Shown here: positions 1-11,850 of the stretch, piece after piece
How positions within the stretch are numbered: position 1 is the stretch's first letter
Layout of the letters: each line of letters starts with the position of its first letter
Assembly: GCA_001643675.2 (NCBI GenBank)
Contig: LSRY02000040.1
Span: forward strand, 586,001-650,000
Origin: Monocercomonoides exilis
Lineage: Eukaryota > Preaxostyla > Oxymonadida > Polymastigidae
Reading direction: 5' to 3'
DNA: 64,000 nt
Notes under the pieces: model-generated
What the model was told of the DNA's origin: nothing
Database searches by the model: none
Seen by the model: only the letters and a program-made list of their open reading frames with translations
Program-made: the position numbers and the translations under genes

Positions 1-1
1 C

Positions 2-987
2 AAATGCTTCACTTTGCTGAATGATAATAAAATTCCTGATGAATTACGTTTAATAATTGTGCCTTGCCTTCTGAAAGCTGCCTCGAAGAAAGAGGGAAAC
101 GAGGAGACTCAAAAAGAAGCGGAAATAGCTTTACTGGCTTTAAGTCACATTAGCCAATTTTGCGTATGTTCACTTCTATTTCCATTTTGATACTTTTGCA
201 TTTTTTTCTTATCTTTTATTAGTTATTAGAAAAAGAACTTTACCTCAATGAAATCAAAGAGATAATCAAAAACCATCAGGACCATCACAATCTGACACGG
301 CTTGCCTATCAGTGTGCTTGGGCGTTTTTGATGCACAGATTTGTTGACGAAAAAAAGTTGGAAGACATAATTGTGAATGATCTGCATTTTGCAAGAGAGG
401 CAGCAAGAGAAATCGAAGATCTGTCAAAGAGTGTGGATTGGAAGAGAAAAGAAGAAAGAAGAAAAGAAACAAAAGTGAAAGAAGTGTCTGTTATCAAGAG
501 ATGGCTCGATGTGATTAATGAGTTCACATTCTCATGCACATTATGGAACGAAGAACTTGCTGGACTCATCAGCAGTACTGTTCAAATGATTCGAGCATCA
601 AGAGATAATTACCCATATACAAGCCATCAAAGCCTCTCTTTATTAAGATGTGCAGCAGAAAAGAGAAAAGAGAAAATTGATGACTTGTTGAAAAGCGGAG
701 CTATTGGTGCTGTTGTGGAGGAGATTCAGCAGCCAACAATTAATGATGATTTGATAAAGAATTGTTATTATTTCTTTTCGAATATTTCTGAAAGACTGAA
801 AGAAAAGAAGTATCTCAAAGTTGAAGAAGCGAAAAGAAAGAAAACAAAAAAGAAAGTGCTTGAAAAGATGGAAGAAGAAGGATTTGAAGATATCATTGAA
901 AGTCTTTATGGATACATTTCTTTTGTTAACGAAAATGATTATGGTGAATTTTCAAGAAACGCTTCTGAATATTTAATGTATCTGTAA
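2..987 (+). CDS. Lys/Glu-rich paralogous family protein, 3' part (partial)
   Basis: The gene enters from the left edge of the window. The first exon is open from base 2 to 163. An intron with a GTATGT donor and a TTATTAG acceptor spans 164-222, and the last exon runs 223-987, ending in TAA. The reading frame is continuous across the junction. It encodes about 308 residues, mostly charged helix (EETQKEAEIALLALSH, WKRKEERRKETKVKE, KMEEEGFEDIIESLYG). The complete inverted copy at 60606-62058 is clearly homologous along its length and supports the intron call. No catalytic motif is visible. The helical, ARM-like character suggests a scaffold or binding protein, but this is inference. From memory the sequence style matches a large multigene family of the oxymonad Monocercomonoides; the function is unknown. 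Confidence 0.8.
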
Positions 988-1645
988 TTGGAATATTCTA
1001 CACATCTCCGTTCATCTCATCTCATCTCAGAAAAGAAGAAAATATGAAGAAGAAAGACGAAAGAAAACGAGCATGTGAAAAAACAAATATGAAAAGATAA
1101 GAAGAGAAGAGAGAAGAGAAAAGATTTCGTTCTGAAGCAACATTTTCAGTTGAATCTGAAGAATATTCAACAAAAATTGTGTGTTCTTCATTCATTTCAT
1201 TCAATCTTCTCATTCTCATCTTCCACTTCGACATCACTCACACACTCTCCCTCCCTCATTCAAACATTCACACAGCATCTGTCTTCATTTCAACAATTGT
1301 GATCTTCCTTTTCTTCTTCTTCTTCTTCTTCTTCTTCATTCGTTTCGACAAAGAAGACAACACACAACTCAGATGAATTGGGATTGAGTCACTTTCAGAT
1401 GATGGATGGAATGGAAGTGAAGGGCAATGAAACAAAATTTGGATGAATTTCAATTGAAGATTTCTGAGCAAAAGAGAAAGAGAATGAGAAAAAAAGAATT
1501 CAATTGAGATTGACTTGTTTCAGCCAAACGGTTTTTAAATAAGATTTTTTTCTTCTTCTTCGTCGTCGTCAGATTAATTGCTGCTTTATTTTGAACAAAA
1601 GAAGTTGATAACAGGTTTCTTCAACAAACATTTCTTTCTTTTTTC
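988..1645. repeat. 3' flank duplicated in inverted orientation at 59931-60605
   Basis: The sequence downstream of the first gene, including a (TTC)n run near 1311-1337, a block around 1370-1470 and the GAGATTGACTTGTTTCAGCC segment near 1506-1525, recurs on the other strand at 59931-60605. Similarity stops near 1645. The short ORFs within it are on low-complexity tracts and are not supported as genes. Confidence 0.8.
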
Positions 1646-2964
1646 TTTCTTTCTTTTTCTTTTTTTTTTTTTTTTTTAGTCTTCTTCTTTTTATTTTTTT
1701 GAACTTTTGCCTTTTGTGAAGAAAAAGTTTGTTTTTGCTTATCCTGTGAGATTTGGGCTATTCCAAATTGAGGACAAGACTGAATCCGTCCTGTTATTTG
1801 CAATAATTGTTCAATTATTGCAATAACTTGCAGGCTTTGGGTCCAGATTCAGTTTCCCAGGAAAACAAACTTTTTATTCACTTTATTCAGGTATGTTTTT
1901 TTTTTTTTTTTTTTCCAAAGGAATGTAGTATTGGTTGCATTTTTTACCCCAACAACTTTAAATGACAAAAAAATATAGAAATTGAAAATCTTGGAAAAAA
2001 AATTGTGGTCGGAACAAAAGTTGGATTGGAAAAATTTTGTCCCAATTATGTTTGTGGAATTCATGTTATTTTTATTTTTTTAAAAAAAAAATATTATTAA
2101 TAGACATTATCAGCAAGATCTCGTTTCACTATTTTTTCCAAATATTTTTCTTATCATTGTTAGAAAAATAATTGTAAAAAAATCTCAGTGTTGATTTTTT
2201 CAAAATGTGGGTTTTCAATTCTCAAAGAATTCACTATTACTTCATTCTCTTTTTCTTCTTTTTTTCTTGACTTTTTTCTATCTTTCTTTTCTGTTTTTTC
2301 TTTATTATAAAAAATCCTCATCAGTCAAAAGAATGTCCTGTATAATAAAACCAGTTTACCATTTTCTTTCATGTACTCAAAAGTTCCTTGAGCAGCTCCG
2401 AATGGATTTCAACTGAAAGATGAAAATGAACAAATGTTTCCATTTATGATGTCTGAATTTCTGATGGAAACAATGAATGAAGAAATACTTAAAAAACAAA
2501 ATCAATGTGAACTTCTCTTCTCATAACGTAAGAAGATTATAAAGCAAATTTGTAATAAAAGTTATGACTTATTTCAATGATATCTATTAAAAAACTCTTC
2601 AATTGAAAGGCTTTTATAGTATGAGAAGTTTGGGGAAAAAAATGAGCAACATTCTTCAGGAGAATTAGAAAACTTCTTCCGTGTCTGAAAAAGCTCTTGA
2701 AGAATGTGTGTCAAGAATGATAAATTATCGAATAAAATTTTTAGTCACAATCCAAATTTATTAAAAGTTTATTTAGAAGTTTGACTGTTTCGACATTTAT
2801 GAATAATGAAGAATTTCTTAGCAAACATTCATTTCCCCCGAAAATGAGTACTGATAAATTTCTAAATATTAATATGTTTTATTGGGACAAAATATTTTGC
2901 TTCATGAATTTTGTTCCATTCTATATTTTTTGAAATTATTTCTCAATTTTAGAATTATTCAGTC
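1646..2964. other. AT-rich intergenic DNA
   Basis: Poly-T runs (1661-1678 and 1887-1912) and A/T-rich sequence. No ORF shows a protein-like composition, and I see no RNA gene. Confidence 0.5.
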
Positions 2965-3738
2965 ACACCATTTATTATTCAAATTTGGAAAACTTATTAT
3001 TCAAAATTGTTAAACTTTTTAATCAAAATTAATAAAAATCAGTCTTTTTTATAAAAAATTATTTTACATAATACGATCACTGGCTGAGTGTCAGAAGGTG
3101 ATTAAAATGTTTTGTTTTTTTCATTATTCTTAAAAAGGATGAAAAATCGAACCCCGATTTTTATTATTTGTGAATAAGCATAAAATTTTTTGATTTTTCA
3201 GAAAAAAAAATCGTTGTCATAAAAATCGGATATTTTTTGAATTATATAACATTGCATTGTTGGATTATATATAATTCAATCAAGAAAAGTTATTGGATAT
3301 AAAAGATCTTAAGATGAACAATAAATAACAAATGAAGAATTTCGAAAATGCATTCATGGATTTTTTCAGTTGTGAAAAATATATATATTCAGTTTGATAA
3401 ATTATAACAAATAAAATATTTTGATTGAATGATGTTTTGCCAAGCAATGAGAGGTTTGTTCGTTTGAAAATTATCCGATTTTTATGACAACGATTTTTTT
3501 TCTGAAAAATCAAAAAATTTTATGCTTATTCACAAATAATAAAAATCGGGGTTCGATTTTTCATCCTTTTTAAGAATAATGAAAAAAACAAAACATTTTA
3601 ATCACCTTCTGACACTCAGCCAGTGATCGTATTATGTAAAATAATTTTTTATAAAAAAGACTGATTTTTATTAATTTTGATTAAAAAGTTTAACAATTTT
3701 GAATAATAAGTTTTCCAAATTTGAATAATAAATGGTGT
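2965..3738. repeat. Foldback element with two arms of about 267 bp
   Basis: The left arm (2965-3233) and right arm (3472-3738) are inverted copies with near-perfect identity. For example, GATCACTGGCTGAGTGTCAG in the left arm is mirrored by CTGACACTCAGCCAGTGATC in the right. The spacer of about 238 bp has no convincing gene. This is the structure expected of a foldback or MITE-like non-autonomous element. No clear target-site duplication is visible next to the ends. Confidence 0.85.
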
Positions 3739-3980
3739 ATTTCTTGTATTATAATGAAAGACTTATCATAATGCGGTTGCAGAAAAAGTTTTGGATATAT
3801 CTTTTTTTTTCCATAATTGCAGTCATAATCTGATATTATCACATCAGGTTTTGCCCAACTTTTTGTGTCTTCATCCGATTATGATTATTCACGATGTTCC
3901 TTCACACTGAAAAAACAAAAAATAACTAATTAATTTGTTTTGTTAAAAAAAATTATTTTTGATTTTTTGTTAATTCATCA

Positions 3981-4362
3981 TACAGATATCGCACAAATTA
4001 CCGGACATGATCGATATCACGATAACTGCAGAAGGAATAATTCTGATAATTTTCCTCAAAATTTATCTCATCAATACAAACTCAATTGATAAACGAGAAT
4101 TTCAAAACAGCTTTATTTGTGATCAGTAAAAATTTATTTTTGAAATCTCGGAGAAACTCAAAATTCTATTTTTCTGAGATTATAGAAATAATTTTCTCTG
4201 AGCACAAATGGAGCTATTTTGAAAGTCTTGTTTATCAACTGAGTTTGTAATAATGAAATATATTTTGAGGAAAATTATCAGAATTATTCCTCCTGCAGTT
4301 ATCGTGATATCGATCTTGTCCGGAATTTTGTGGGATGTCCGGTAATTTGTGTGATATCTGTA
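3981..4362. repeat. Second foldback element (imperfect palindrome)
   Basis: The ends are inverted copies: TACAGATATC at 3981 and GATATCTGTA at 4353-4362. The blocks CGATATCACGATAACTGCAG and CTGCAGTTATCGTGATATCG lie inside them. The right arm carries extra sequence near 4322-4341, which repeats a CCGGA-containing motif. The arms are more diverged than those of the 2965-3738 element and unrelated to it. Confidence 0.75.
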
Positions 4363-5422
4363 AATAGTTTTTTTTTAAATGGGACAAAATATTTGACTTC
4401 AGGCATTTTCATTGAAAAATTATGCACTTCAGATTAACTTTTTGAGATCAAAAAACACAATAAAAATGGGTTCATTTTTTTTAATTCGTGAAATGTTGGA
4501 AAACTATATGTTTTGACTTCAACAATGCCTGTTTACTGGTATGAAAATCAAATTTATTTTGAAATTTGAGAAAGTCAAATAAAGTTATGAGCGAAGTAAT
4601 TTTTCAATGCTATGTGCATTTAAAGCTTTAAAGTCCGTATTTTCACCCAAATGAAAAACGATATTTTAATTATCTAATTATTTTTTTAAGATAAAACTGA
4701 ACACATATTTGAATTTTTGAAAAATCGAAATTCTTGATAAAAAAATCGATTTTTTAGTGAAAATAGCTCCAATTACAAAAAAAGGATATATATATATTTT
4801 GTAAAAAGATTTTATGGATGGAAAATGAATGAAAAACAAGAAAAAATATGTTCTCATTCATTAAAACATTATTATAACATATGGGTGATTTTTTTTGATA
4901 TTATAAAAAAAGATCAAAAATTGAAAAAATAAAATTTATAGTGGTATTTTTTGATCAAAGAGTTTTATTCATTTGTTACAAGTATTTAACTTTTAAAATC
5001 GCAACATATGTTTGTTTTATTTATATATACAAAAAATACATACCTTTTTTCATTAAAAAGAATTTTTTGATCAAGTTTAATTTTAATTTACTTTTAACGA
5101 ATAAATAAAACTTCAGAAAAAAAATAGAAGTTTCAAGACTAACTTTGCAATACTCATAATTGGGAAAAGAAAGCAAAATACATTGAAAAAGTTTTAAATT
5201 TGAATAAAAAAATATTTTTTTTTGACATTCTAAATATGACAATAGTTTGTATCTTTTGTTTCTTTGGCTTCAATATCACATAATCATTATTCCGGTCTAG
5301 TGATTGAGTAACTGGATGGAATTGTGGAAAAGTTAATATTTCCAAGAACAACTGAATAAAATTCTTCTATTTCTCTCTCTTCCCCTGATCTTATAACTTA
5401 TAGACTTCTCTCTCCATCCCCT
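4363..5422. other. AT-rich intergenic DNA with a dispersed repeat
   Basis: No gene is supported. A motif at 4879-4900 (ATATGGGTGATTTTTTTTGA...) and its AT-rich continuation recur at 50110-50131 (+) and in inverted orientation at 33100-33121. Confidence 0.5.
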
Positions 5423-6268
5423 TTGCTCTTCATCCAAAATTTTCCATTATTGTTTCTTTTGCATTCTCATTCTGCATGCACACTCAATCGCTCATTAATC
5501 GCCAAAGAAATTCATTCCCCTCATCCTGCACTTCCTCTTCTTTCTTCTTTCATTTCTTCATTAATTGCTAACTCCCCCGCCCTCTCCCTCTCCCTCACCA
5601 AATGCACCATCACCAACATCAACTCAGAACAGTTGAGCCAACAGACTGCAACCGATGGCGGGTGCATCTCATTCGCAGCATCTACCCCTGCCAACTCCTT
5701 TTCAGTGAGTGACACAGCCTTCTCCAGCTGCTCTGTGAGCGAGGATACAAGTTCTGGAGGAAGAGGTGGCGCTCTCATGATCGAGTTCAATGAAGGCTCA
5801 CAAGTGTCATCCACAACCTTTTCCATAACCAATATCGTGTTTTCAGCCAACAAGGCCAGTGTTGGAAGAGATATGTATTTTGTGTGTGAATCCCTTGTCG
5901 CTTCTGTGAAAGAGCCCTTGTTCGCCTTCATGGGAAACATCACTCAGAAAGACAACTCGGTTGTTGGACATGACAGAACAGAAGCATTTGGCAACTGGAA
6001 TGTTGATTTGTTTAAAATTTCTCTACGAGAATACAGTGACAATGAATATGTGGATAGCAAACTTCAGATCAAAGCAAAATATTGTTGGACATCAAAGATG
6101 CCCTGCAAGAGTGCGCACGATGCGAGGGGGCTTCTGAAGTGGGTGCAATGGAATGTTGCGAAGATAAAGACAAAGAAGACAAAAAAGCTGAAGGTGAAGA
6201 GGAAGATGCAGTTGAAGCAACAGAATAGTTTTTGTGCATGCAATACGAAAAGATATTATGAAAGTTGA
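5423..6268 (+). pseudogene. Pmp-like beta-helix protein, C-terminal fragment
   Basis: From about 5573 the translation matches the minus-strand locus at 45.3-46.6 kb: SLTKCTITNINS, ATDGGCISF, SVSEDTSSGGRGGALMI, VGRDMYFVCESLVAS. The short Asn/Ser-rich motifs with a GGA(L/I) and VGRD(M/L)(Y/F) pattern are typical of polymorphic-membrane-protein-like right-handed beta-helix repeats found in anaerobic protists and chlamydiae, which are usually large surface or secreted proteins. The amino-terminal part, normally hundreds of residues, is missing, and residues before 5573 look non-homologous. The open frame ends in a Lys-rich tail. I read it as a truncated copy rather than a working gene. Confidence 0.6.
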
Positions 6269-6555
6269 TACATGCTATTTCTTATCTTTGAAACTCTTTC
6301 TTTCTCTCTCAATTTCTCCTTCTTCTTCTTCTTTTTTGGAGAGCTCCTTATCCAGCAAAAGAAGAAATTTGCAGAAAGCGTTGAAAGTGGAAGGAGATCG
6401 AGAAGGAGGAGATAAGAAGAAGGATTAGAAGAAGAGAATGAGGAGGAAGAGAAGAAAATGATGCAACTTCCAATACCCACCTGATGCTAACAGCAGCATC
6501 ATCAGAGGACGAGACCATGGAGGGGGACTGGGAAATGAACGACGCAAAAGAAAAG

Positions 6556-6670
6556 GAAGAAGACGAGGAAGAAGACGAGGAAGAAGACGAGGAAGAAGAC
6601 GAGGAAGAAGACGAGGAAGAAGACGAGGAAGAAGACGAGGAAGAAGACGAGGAAGAAGACGAGGAAGAAG
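6556..6670. repeat. 12-bp minisatellite (GAAGAAGACGAG)n
   Basis: About 9.6 perfect tandem copies. The plus frame reads (Glu-Glu-Asp-Glu)n within a short open frame (6484-6756). It may descend from the acidic tail of the neighbouring Pmp-like fragment. Confidence 0.9.
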
Positions 6671-6744
6671 AGGGGAGAAAAAGAAAACAAAACACTTTCT
6701 TTAACTCAGGCTCAAACCCTCCCTGCTGCTTCCTCTTCTATCTC

Positions 6745-6972
6745 TCTTCTCTGTAATTGAGTAAACCGCTTCTTGGTAACCCTTCCACTCAGATGAATTC
6801 GTTGACAATAGGCAGTCATGTAATTTTTCACTAAATATTTTACATCAGACATTTCATCCATACGTGTAAATAAGTCTTCTGCCTCTTCTGCAAAAGATTC
6901 AGATGTCTTGGCCTTCGAAGAAGAAGACGAGGAAGATGAATAGCACAATAAGGTTATTCCGAATATCATCAA
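6745..6972 (-). CDS. Hypothetical protein fragment (unrecognised)
   Basis: The minus frame has protein-like composition: KAKTSESFAEEAEDLFTRMD, then EMSDVKYLVKNYMTAYCQRI. I do not recognise the family. It lies in the same orientation as the decayed gene at 7503-8551 and could be a downstream exon of it, but no continuous splice path was found. The upstream minus frame at 7094-7309 is less convincing. Confidence 0.3.
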
Positions 6973-7022
6973 ATGAAATAATCGACTTCTGTAATTCGCC
7001 CTTTCTTCTTCTTATGCAGTGT

Positions 7023-7080
7023 CCTTTTCTCTCTCCTTCTATCTCTCCTTCTCTCTCTCCTTCTCTCTCTCCTTCTATTT
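7023..7080. repeat. Pyrimidine-rich 10-12 bp repeat (CTCTCTCCTT)n
   Basis: Several tandem copies of a CTCTCTCCTTCT unit within otherwise AT-rich DNA. Confidence 0.7.
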
Positions 7081-7502
7081 CATCATCCAAACACTAAGTC
7101 ATTAATGAATTTCTCATTAGGGAGCAATAATTTCTGCAACACATCATCTGACGCTGTTGAAAGCAATGGAAGAAACATGAGCAAAATACTTCATTTCTCT
7201 GGCTGTTGTATTTATGTTGAAAAATTCTCGAACTTGAAAAAAGGATGTTCATCAGTGACGCTACAGAAAACAACTGCAAGATAAGAATCTCAGGTAAACT
7301 GCTTGTCATCCAATTTATTCAGCCATTTTTGCTTCTATTTCCACAAGAAGAGAAAGAAGATCCATTTGAATAAATGTTTGTTTCTGCCGATAACATGCAC
7401 GAACGGGCAAATCACAAATGTGAAGAATACAAGCTCAGCGGCGGTGGTTCAAATTGAGTGAAAAGGAAGGAAGAGACAACTTTGTTGATTGGGGAGCGGG
7501 CT

Positions 7503-8551
7503 TCAGATGTGATAGTGATTGAATATGATGGGAAGAACAGAACATCCTGCACTATTATGTCGCTTCAACAGTAGGAGGACATCAATGAAGAAGAAGAACA
7601 TTGCAATGAGTTGGTTGATGTTGGAGAGCTGGAAAAGCCCGTAAGGCGTGGTCATGTGGCAGCTATTGTGGAACTTGATATGGAAAAAAATGAAGGTGTC
7701 CAACTTATTGAGGATATTTGATGAAATAATGCTTTTCGTGAAAGTAGAATTCAAGTGAAGAGAATAAGTTGCGCTGTTCAGAGGCCGAAGAGAAGGAAAG
7801 CTGGAGCGTCTGGAATGAGAGGCATTTTCAGAAAAGAAGGGGTAATGGAAAAGAAGGAGAGATCTCTTTTGCAAGAAAGAAGAAAGGATGTTTGCTTTGG
7901 ATGAAGGGCGCTTGACGGGCTCGAACAGGGTTGAGATGATGCTATCAGTGGATGGTAGATTTGAGAAATAAGAAGAAGGCGATGATGACGAAGAGAAGAT
8001 GTTTCGAGAAAAAGCAAGGGTGAGCGGTGTGGAGGCAGACAGCTGCATCACAGGAACAATAACGTCAACATCAAGTGCGCAGGAGATGGTTCCCAGTTCA
8101 GTCTTTTTCATCAGCTTTGATTCCAATGCTGACACAAACACTGGGAAGTTATCCTGGAAGAGATCCGCAGCCCATGCTTCGCGATCGAAACTGATTGAAA
8201 ATAAGTGATTTAGTGAGGGATGATTCATATGGATGAATATTAATTGATTGAATTAATTGAATAAAAAATTTGAATAAGATTAATTTGAAAAACATGAAAT
8301 GGAATAAAAGCAAAATATTCAATAATAGAAAAATATAACAAACCTTATTAAATGAGGAATCGCACTTTGATCTCTTCTTGATCAGAACACATTGGCTATT
8401 GATTGTTTGAGTCACAACAGAGTGGATAGATTGAGCGTCTTAATGATTTCTAAGGAAATGTTGTTCGAACAGGCATTTCGATGCATATTGTCAATTAGCA
8501 CTTTCACAAAATGACAGTTGAAATCAGCACACAAATTCCTGTCAAGAATGT
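7503..8551 (-). pseudogene. Decayed minus-strand gene, unrecognised
   Basis: A candidate exon 8344-8551 starts after a TTTTTCACAG acceptor (NLCADFNCHFVKVLIDNMHR, then ISLEIIKTLNLSTLL) and ends at a GTTTGT donor. An intron of 153 bp (8191-8343) is followed by an exon from 8190 (FDREAWAADLFQDNFPVFVS, then KKTELGTISCALDVDVIVPV). In the first exon the frame meets TGA after STLL; a shift of frame restores a readable protein, so at least one lesion is present. The helical, leucine-rich character suggests an ARM/HEAT-like protein, but I do not recognise it. The 3' part becomes low complexity. Confidence 0.4.
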
Positions 8552-8814
8552 CTGTGAAAAACAAGAGTGAATTTAAAGCAAATAGTTCAAAATTTAAAAA
8601 GAATATGAAATAAAAATAGAAATAAATTATTTGTTTTTAATTGATAATATTTCTTAATTAAATATAAAGAAAATCAACTCAAACATTTCTTCCAATCTTC
8701 TCCATCACCAACATTAATCCGCCTGAAATTCTGTTCTTTTCTCTCGCCGAGCTCAGAATATCCTCCACCTTTGACTCCCTTCGCTTTCCTTAAACACCCC
8801 ATCTTTAAAAATCT

Positions 8815-9480
8815 AGTCAATTTTGTTTGTAATTAGCCAAGTTTCACCAAAGATAAAAGAATTCTTTAGCCAGTCTTCTAAAGATTTCAACACTTGGGGA
8901 GTGAAACTTCGCCTCTTCTCCAAACTTCTTCTCATGTGTTATAAACTGTGTCTTCTTTTCATTCGCAATCCTATTTAACTATATGATAGACTTCTTCGCC
9001 TGCGTTTCTGCCCCGCTCAAATCAGACAACAACAAATACAACTCAGACTGGTAGATTCCATTGAAGCTTCCATTTCCCCTCTTCTCTGCTGCTTCCACCG
9101 CATTCTTCAGTAACTGGTCTGCGTATTGTAACTCAAATACAACCCCACAAAGCTTTCCAAACTCTCTTCTATTGTATCCTTCCAGACAATGCGAAAAACC
9201 GTGTAGGTTAGAGAACTTTACAAGGTGGTCCGCACCTAAAACTAGCTAGTCATTCGTCGTTCACTTCTCATCGACGGTAAGTCTGTCGCTTTTAACAATC
9301 AAGTTCTCGTTCAGCGCATAAAACAGGTTCGTGACAACATCCAACTACGCACACGAAATATACAGCGTGCGCTCAATATTCACTAACGGAATCTTCTATG
9401 TCTGCTCCTTCTCTTGCTGCTGCTGCCTCTGGAACAAATTCATAACATGCTGATGGCTTAACGAAGGCTGAGTGGTAAGC
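8815..9480 (-). pseudogene. Helical-repeat protein remnant with five in-frame stops
   Basis: One minus frame reads as protein for about 220 codons without any indel (ERTLYISCA, LDVVTNLFYALNENLIVKSD, then YADQLLKNAVEAAEKRGNG, LSDLSGAETQAKKSII, LNRIANEKKTQFITHEKKFG). It is interrupted by TAG, TAG, TGA, TAG and TAG. The helix-pair periodicity resembles TPR-type repeats, but the family is not identified. GC content is higher than in the surroundings. Confidence 0.55.
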
Positions 9481-9529
9481 AAAAGAGAAGATATATCGCA
9501 GTTAACATGCCGAGTGTTCATCGCATATT

Positions 9530-10886
9530 GTGTTTATAGAAGATGTTGACCTTCACCTCTCCCGCATTGGCGTCAGTGCCCTTCGGCATTCCAGCTTTCC
9601 TCTCTTTTCCCGATGCGATTTCTCAGCCCGCTTCACCTGGCTCAGGCGCAGAAGTGGGACATCCCCGAACCCATCACTTCTTTCCGTCTGCTCTCCGCTC
9701 GTTCTCTCTGTCCAACGCTCTTGGCCTTCTCCTCCGCTCTTTCATCCATCTGATGCCCCAAATCCTATCTTCGGCTCCACACCCAATCAACTTGTCCACG
9801 ATGTAAGCGAGCCAAACAGAAAATTAGATACTGCGGCTTCCGATGGCTCCGATGTCGTGATAAATGAAAGACGCTGTTCCTTCTCTTCGCTTGCTTTGTG
9901 CCGTACTGCATACGGACGGAAGCAATATGGCTCAAGCTCATCCGGTTCTGGTGACCATGGAAGTGTTGCGAACAGCGGCTCCCCTAATCCGTCTCCTGCA
10001 GATCCATTTTGGGCTTCAGCTTCCCCCTCTAATTCCTCTCGCTCCTTCTCCCCCTTCGTCCTCGTGCCTCTCGTCCTGGACATTGTCCTGGTCTTTTTGC
10101 TGTGCTTCCTTTTCCGCTTCTTTCGTCATTCTGCCCTGCCTCGCTGCACCCCGCTCTTCATGCTCCATGCTCTCTCCCGTTCCACTTTCTTTTTCATCTC
10201 CACTTCTGTCTTCTCCATCCTCTTTGGAGTCTCTATCTTCATTTCCACTCTCCTCTGCATCTTCGCCATCGCCAGTCCGCTCGTATCTCCAAGGAAGATG
10301 GCGGCGGCGGTAGTGCGGATGCTGATGATGATAGCAGTGGTGGCGGCGGCTGTTGCAATGCTCATCGACATCCACATGCAACGCCTCCTCCTCTTCTCCT
10401 GGCTACACAGAATCCCTCAACACCATCCGCTCCACCATCCGCTGCGGATAAACAAGGACAACACTGTCTGGCTGCGAATACAGAAACGTCATCTCCTTTC
10501 GGCTTCTCGCTGTCGCTGGTGCAGATGTCCTTCCTTCCGCCCATTCTCCAGACCTTTTCCCTCTCGGCGTTTCTCCCTCAAAATCCTCCTCAAAATCCTC
10601 CTCAAAATCCTCATCTCTCCTTCCTCTTCCAATCTTTGTTCTTCCCTCTGCCTCCTTCCCATCTCCTCTCTCATCCTCCATCACGTAGCAATTCTCGCTG
10701 ACTTCTCCCCTTTCTCTTTCTTCTCCTTCTTCTCCCCTCTTCAGAATGTGCTCTTCCATCGTCTGCTTCTGCTACTGATCCTCTTCTCGTCTGTTCTTCC
10801 AAACCCCATTCATCTCCCCTCCACTCTCGCCCTTTCTGCCTCTGCTCCAAATAGAACTCTCACCTCGCTTCTTCTCTCCTCTGCCT
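9530..10886 (-). other. GC-richer low-complexity, coding-like stretch
   Basis: Both strands carry long open frames, as expected for biased composition. On the minus strand they read as Glu/Arg/Lys-rich protein (9787-10083, 10016-10381, 10403-10759), and on the plus strand as Ser/Pro/Leu-rich. The minus reading is preferred because it continues the charged ORF of the adjoining inverted repeat and lies between other minus-strand remnants. Frames switch several times, so this is probably a decayed gene. A tandem CCTCCTCAAAAT repeat lies near 10578-10606. Confidence 0.35.
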
Positions 10887-11249
10887 CGCAAGCATCGTCT
10901 TGCTCATCTCCATTGCCCTCCTCTTCGCGTTCTTCTCTCCCAGCTTTCGGTTCAGCCGCAGCCTTATCTCCCGCATCTTCACCGCCCCTTCCCTCCACTC
11001 CCGCTCCTTCTCGTCCTCCCGCAGCATCACTGACACCTTGAACTCTTCCCCCACATTCATCTTCTTCTGCACCGTCGTCACACGCGAAAGCTCCGATTCC
11101 TTAAAGAACTCACCCCGCGGCTTCAGCAGCAGCAGCGTCGGCGACACCCCTTCTGCTGCCCCAGCTGCCCGCCGCCGCCGCAGCTCCTGCTTCCCCGACC
11201 CTGCCCGCTCTGCCTCCCACCGCTCAAACTGCCCAACCGACTCCTGCAT
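10887..11249 (-). CDS. Charged coiled-coil ORF in the left inverted-repeat arm
   Basis: This is the same protein as the right-arm copy at 26971-27342 (FERWEAERAGSGKQELRRRR, then MNVGEEFKVSVMLREDEKER). In this arm the frame runs out of the repeat into flanking DNA and continues a further 10-15 codons before a stop at 10860. No family is recognised. Identity between arms means conservation cannot be used as evidence for coding. Confidence 0.4.
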
Positions 11250-11571
11250 TTTGTTCTTCGACTGTCAACTCCCGGTATGCCATGTTTCAGCCCATCACCA
11301 ACCAAATGGACGCGCACCAACACCGCACCATCTGTTTTCTGCTCGCAATTCTGAGACTAGCATATTCAACAGACGCGTCTGCTTCGTCAAAAAAAGCCAT
11401 GTGAGAATGTTTTCTGTATCTGAATCAGAGAAAAAATAAAATAAAATCATGAAATGGCCTTAAAATATTACAAATATTAAGTTCAAAATTGATTTTTAAA
11501 AAAATGAAGATTGAATTAAATGGATTGAACAAAATAACCTTTCTAATTTTCTATTCTGCCCCTTTCTATTC

Positions 11572-11850
11572 TCATTCCTTTATCTCTCCTCCTTCTTTAG
11601 TTCTCGGTCGTTTCCTTTCTTTGCAGTTCAGCTTCTGTAACAAATGTCTCCCTTGTCCTGCATCTAATCGAAGCATTCTTTTGCTTTTCTTGCTCTTTCG
11701 CAGCTGTCTTCCGCCAACAAACAATTGAATTCCCCGTCTCATTGCATTAGCCACAACGCGCTGTGAAAGCACTTTCACATTAAAAATATGCCACTTCTTC
11801 AATAATAGCTGCAACTCGCCAAGAAGATGAATGAATGAATGATATTTCAT
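11572..11850 (-). CDS. Small hypothetical ORF in the left arm (duplicate at 26370-26648)
   Basis: A 92-aa frame starting with ATG (MKYHSFIHLLGELQLLLKKW, then QRVVANAMRRGIQLFVGGRQ) with a basic tail. It has protein-like composition, including a leucine-rich helix, but no known motif. The identical copy on the other arm is due to the recent duplication. Confidence 0.35.
   Translation of the reverse strand: MKYHSFIHLLGELQLLLKKWHIFNVKVLSQRVVANAMRRGIQLFVGGRQLRKSKKSKRMLRLDAGQGRHLLQKLNCKERKRPRTKEGGEIKE

Noticed and set aside
1268-1471. 67-aa ORF identical at 60109-60312
   Set aside because: Identity comes from the duplicated flank; the frame is built on a (TTC)n run and has no start or motif support.
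3540-3570. tRNA T-loop-like GGGGTTCGATTTTTC
   Set aside because: No acceptor or anticodon stem around it; it is part of the foldback arm.
6348-6756. Poly-Ser, poly-Glu/Asp and Val/Phe-Leu frames on both strands
   Set aside because: They are all translations of the 12-bp minisatellite.
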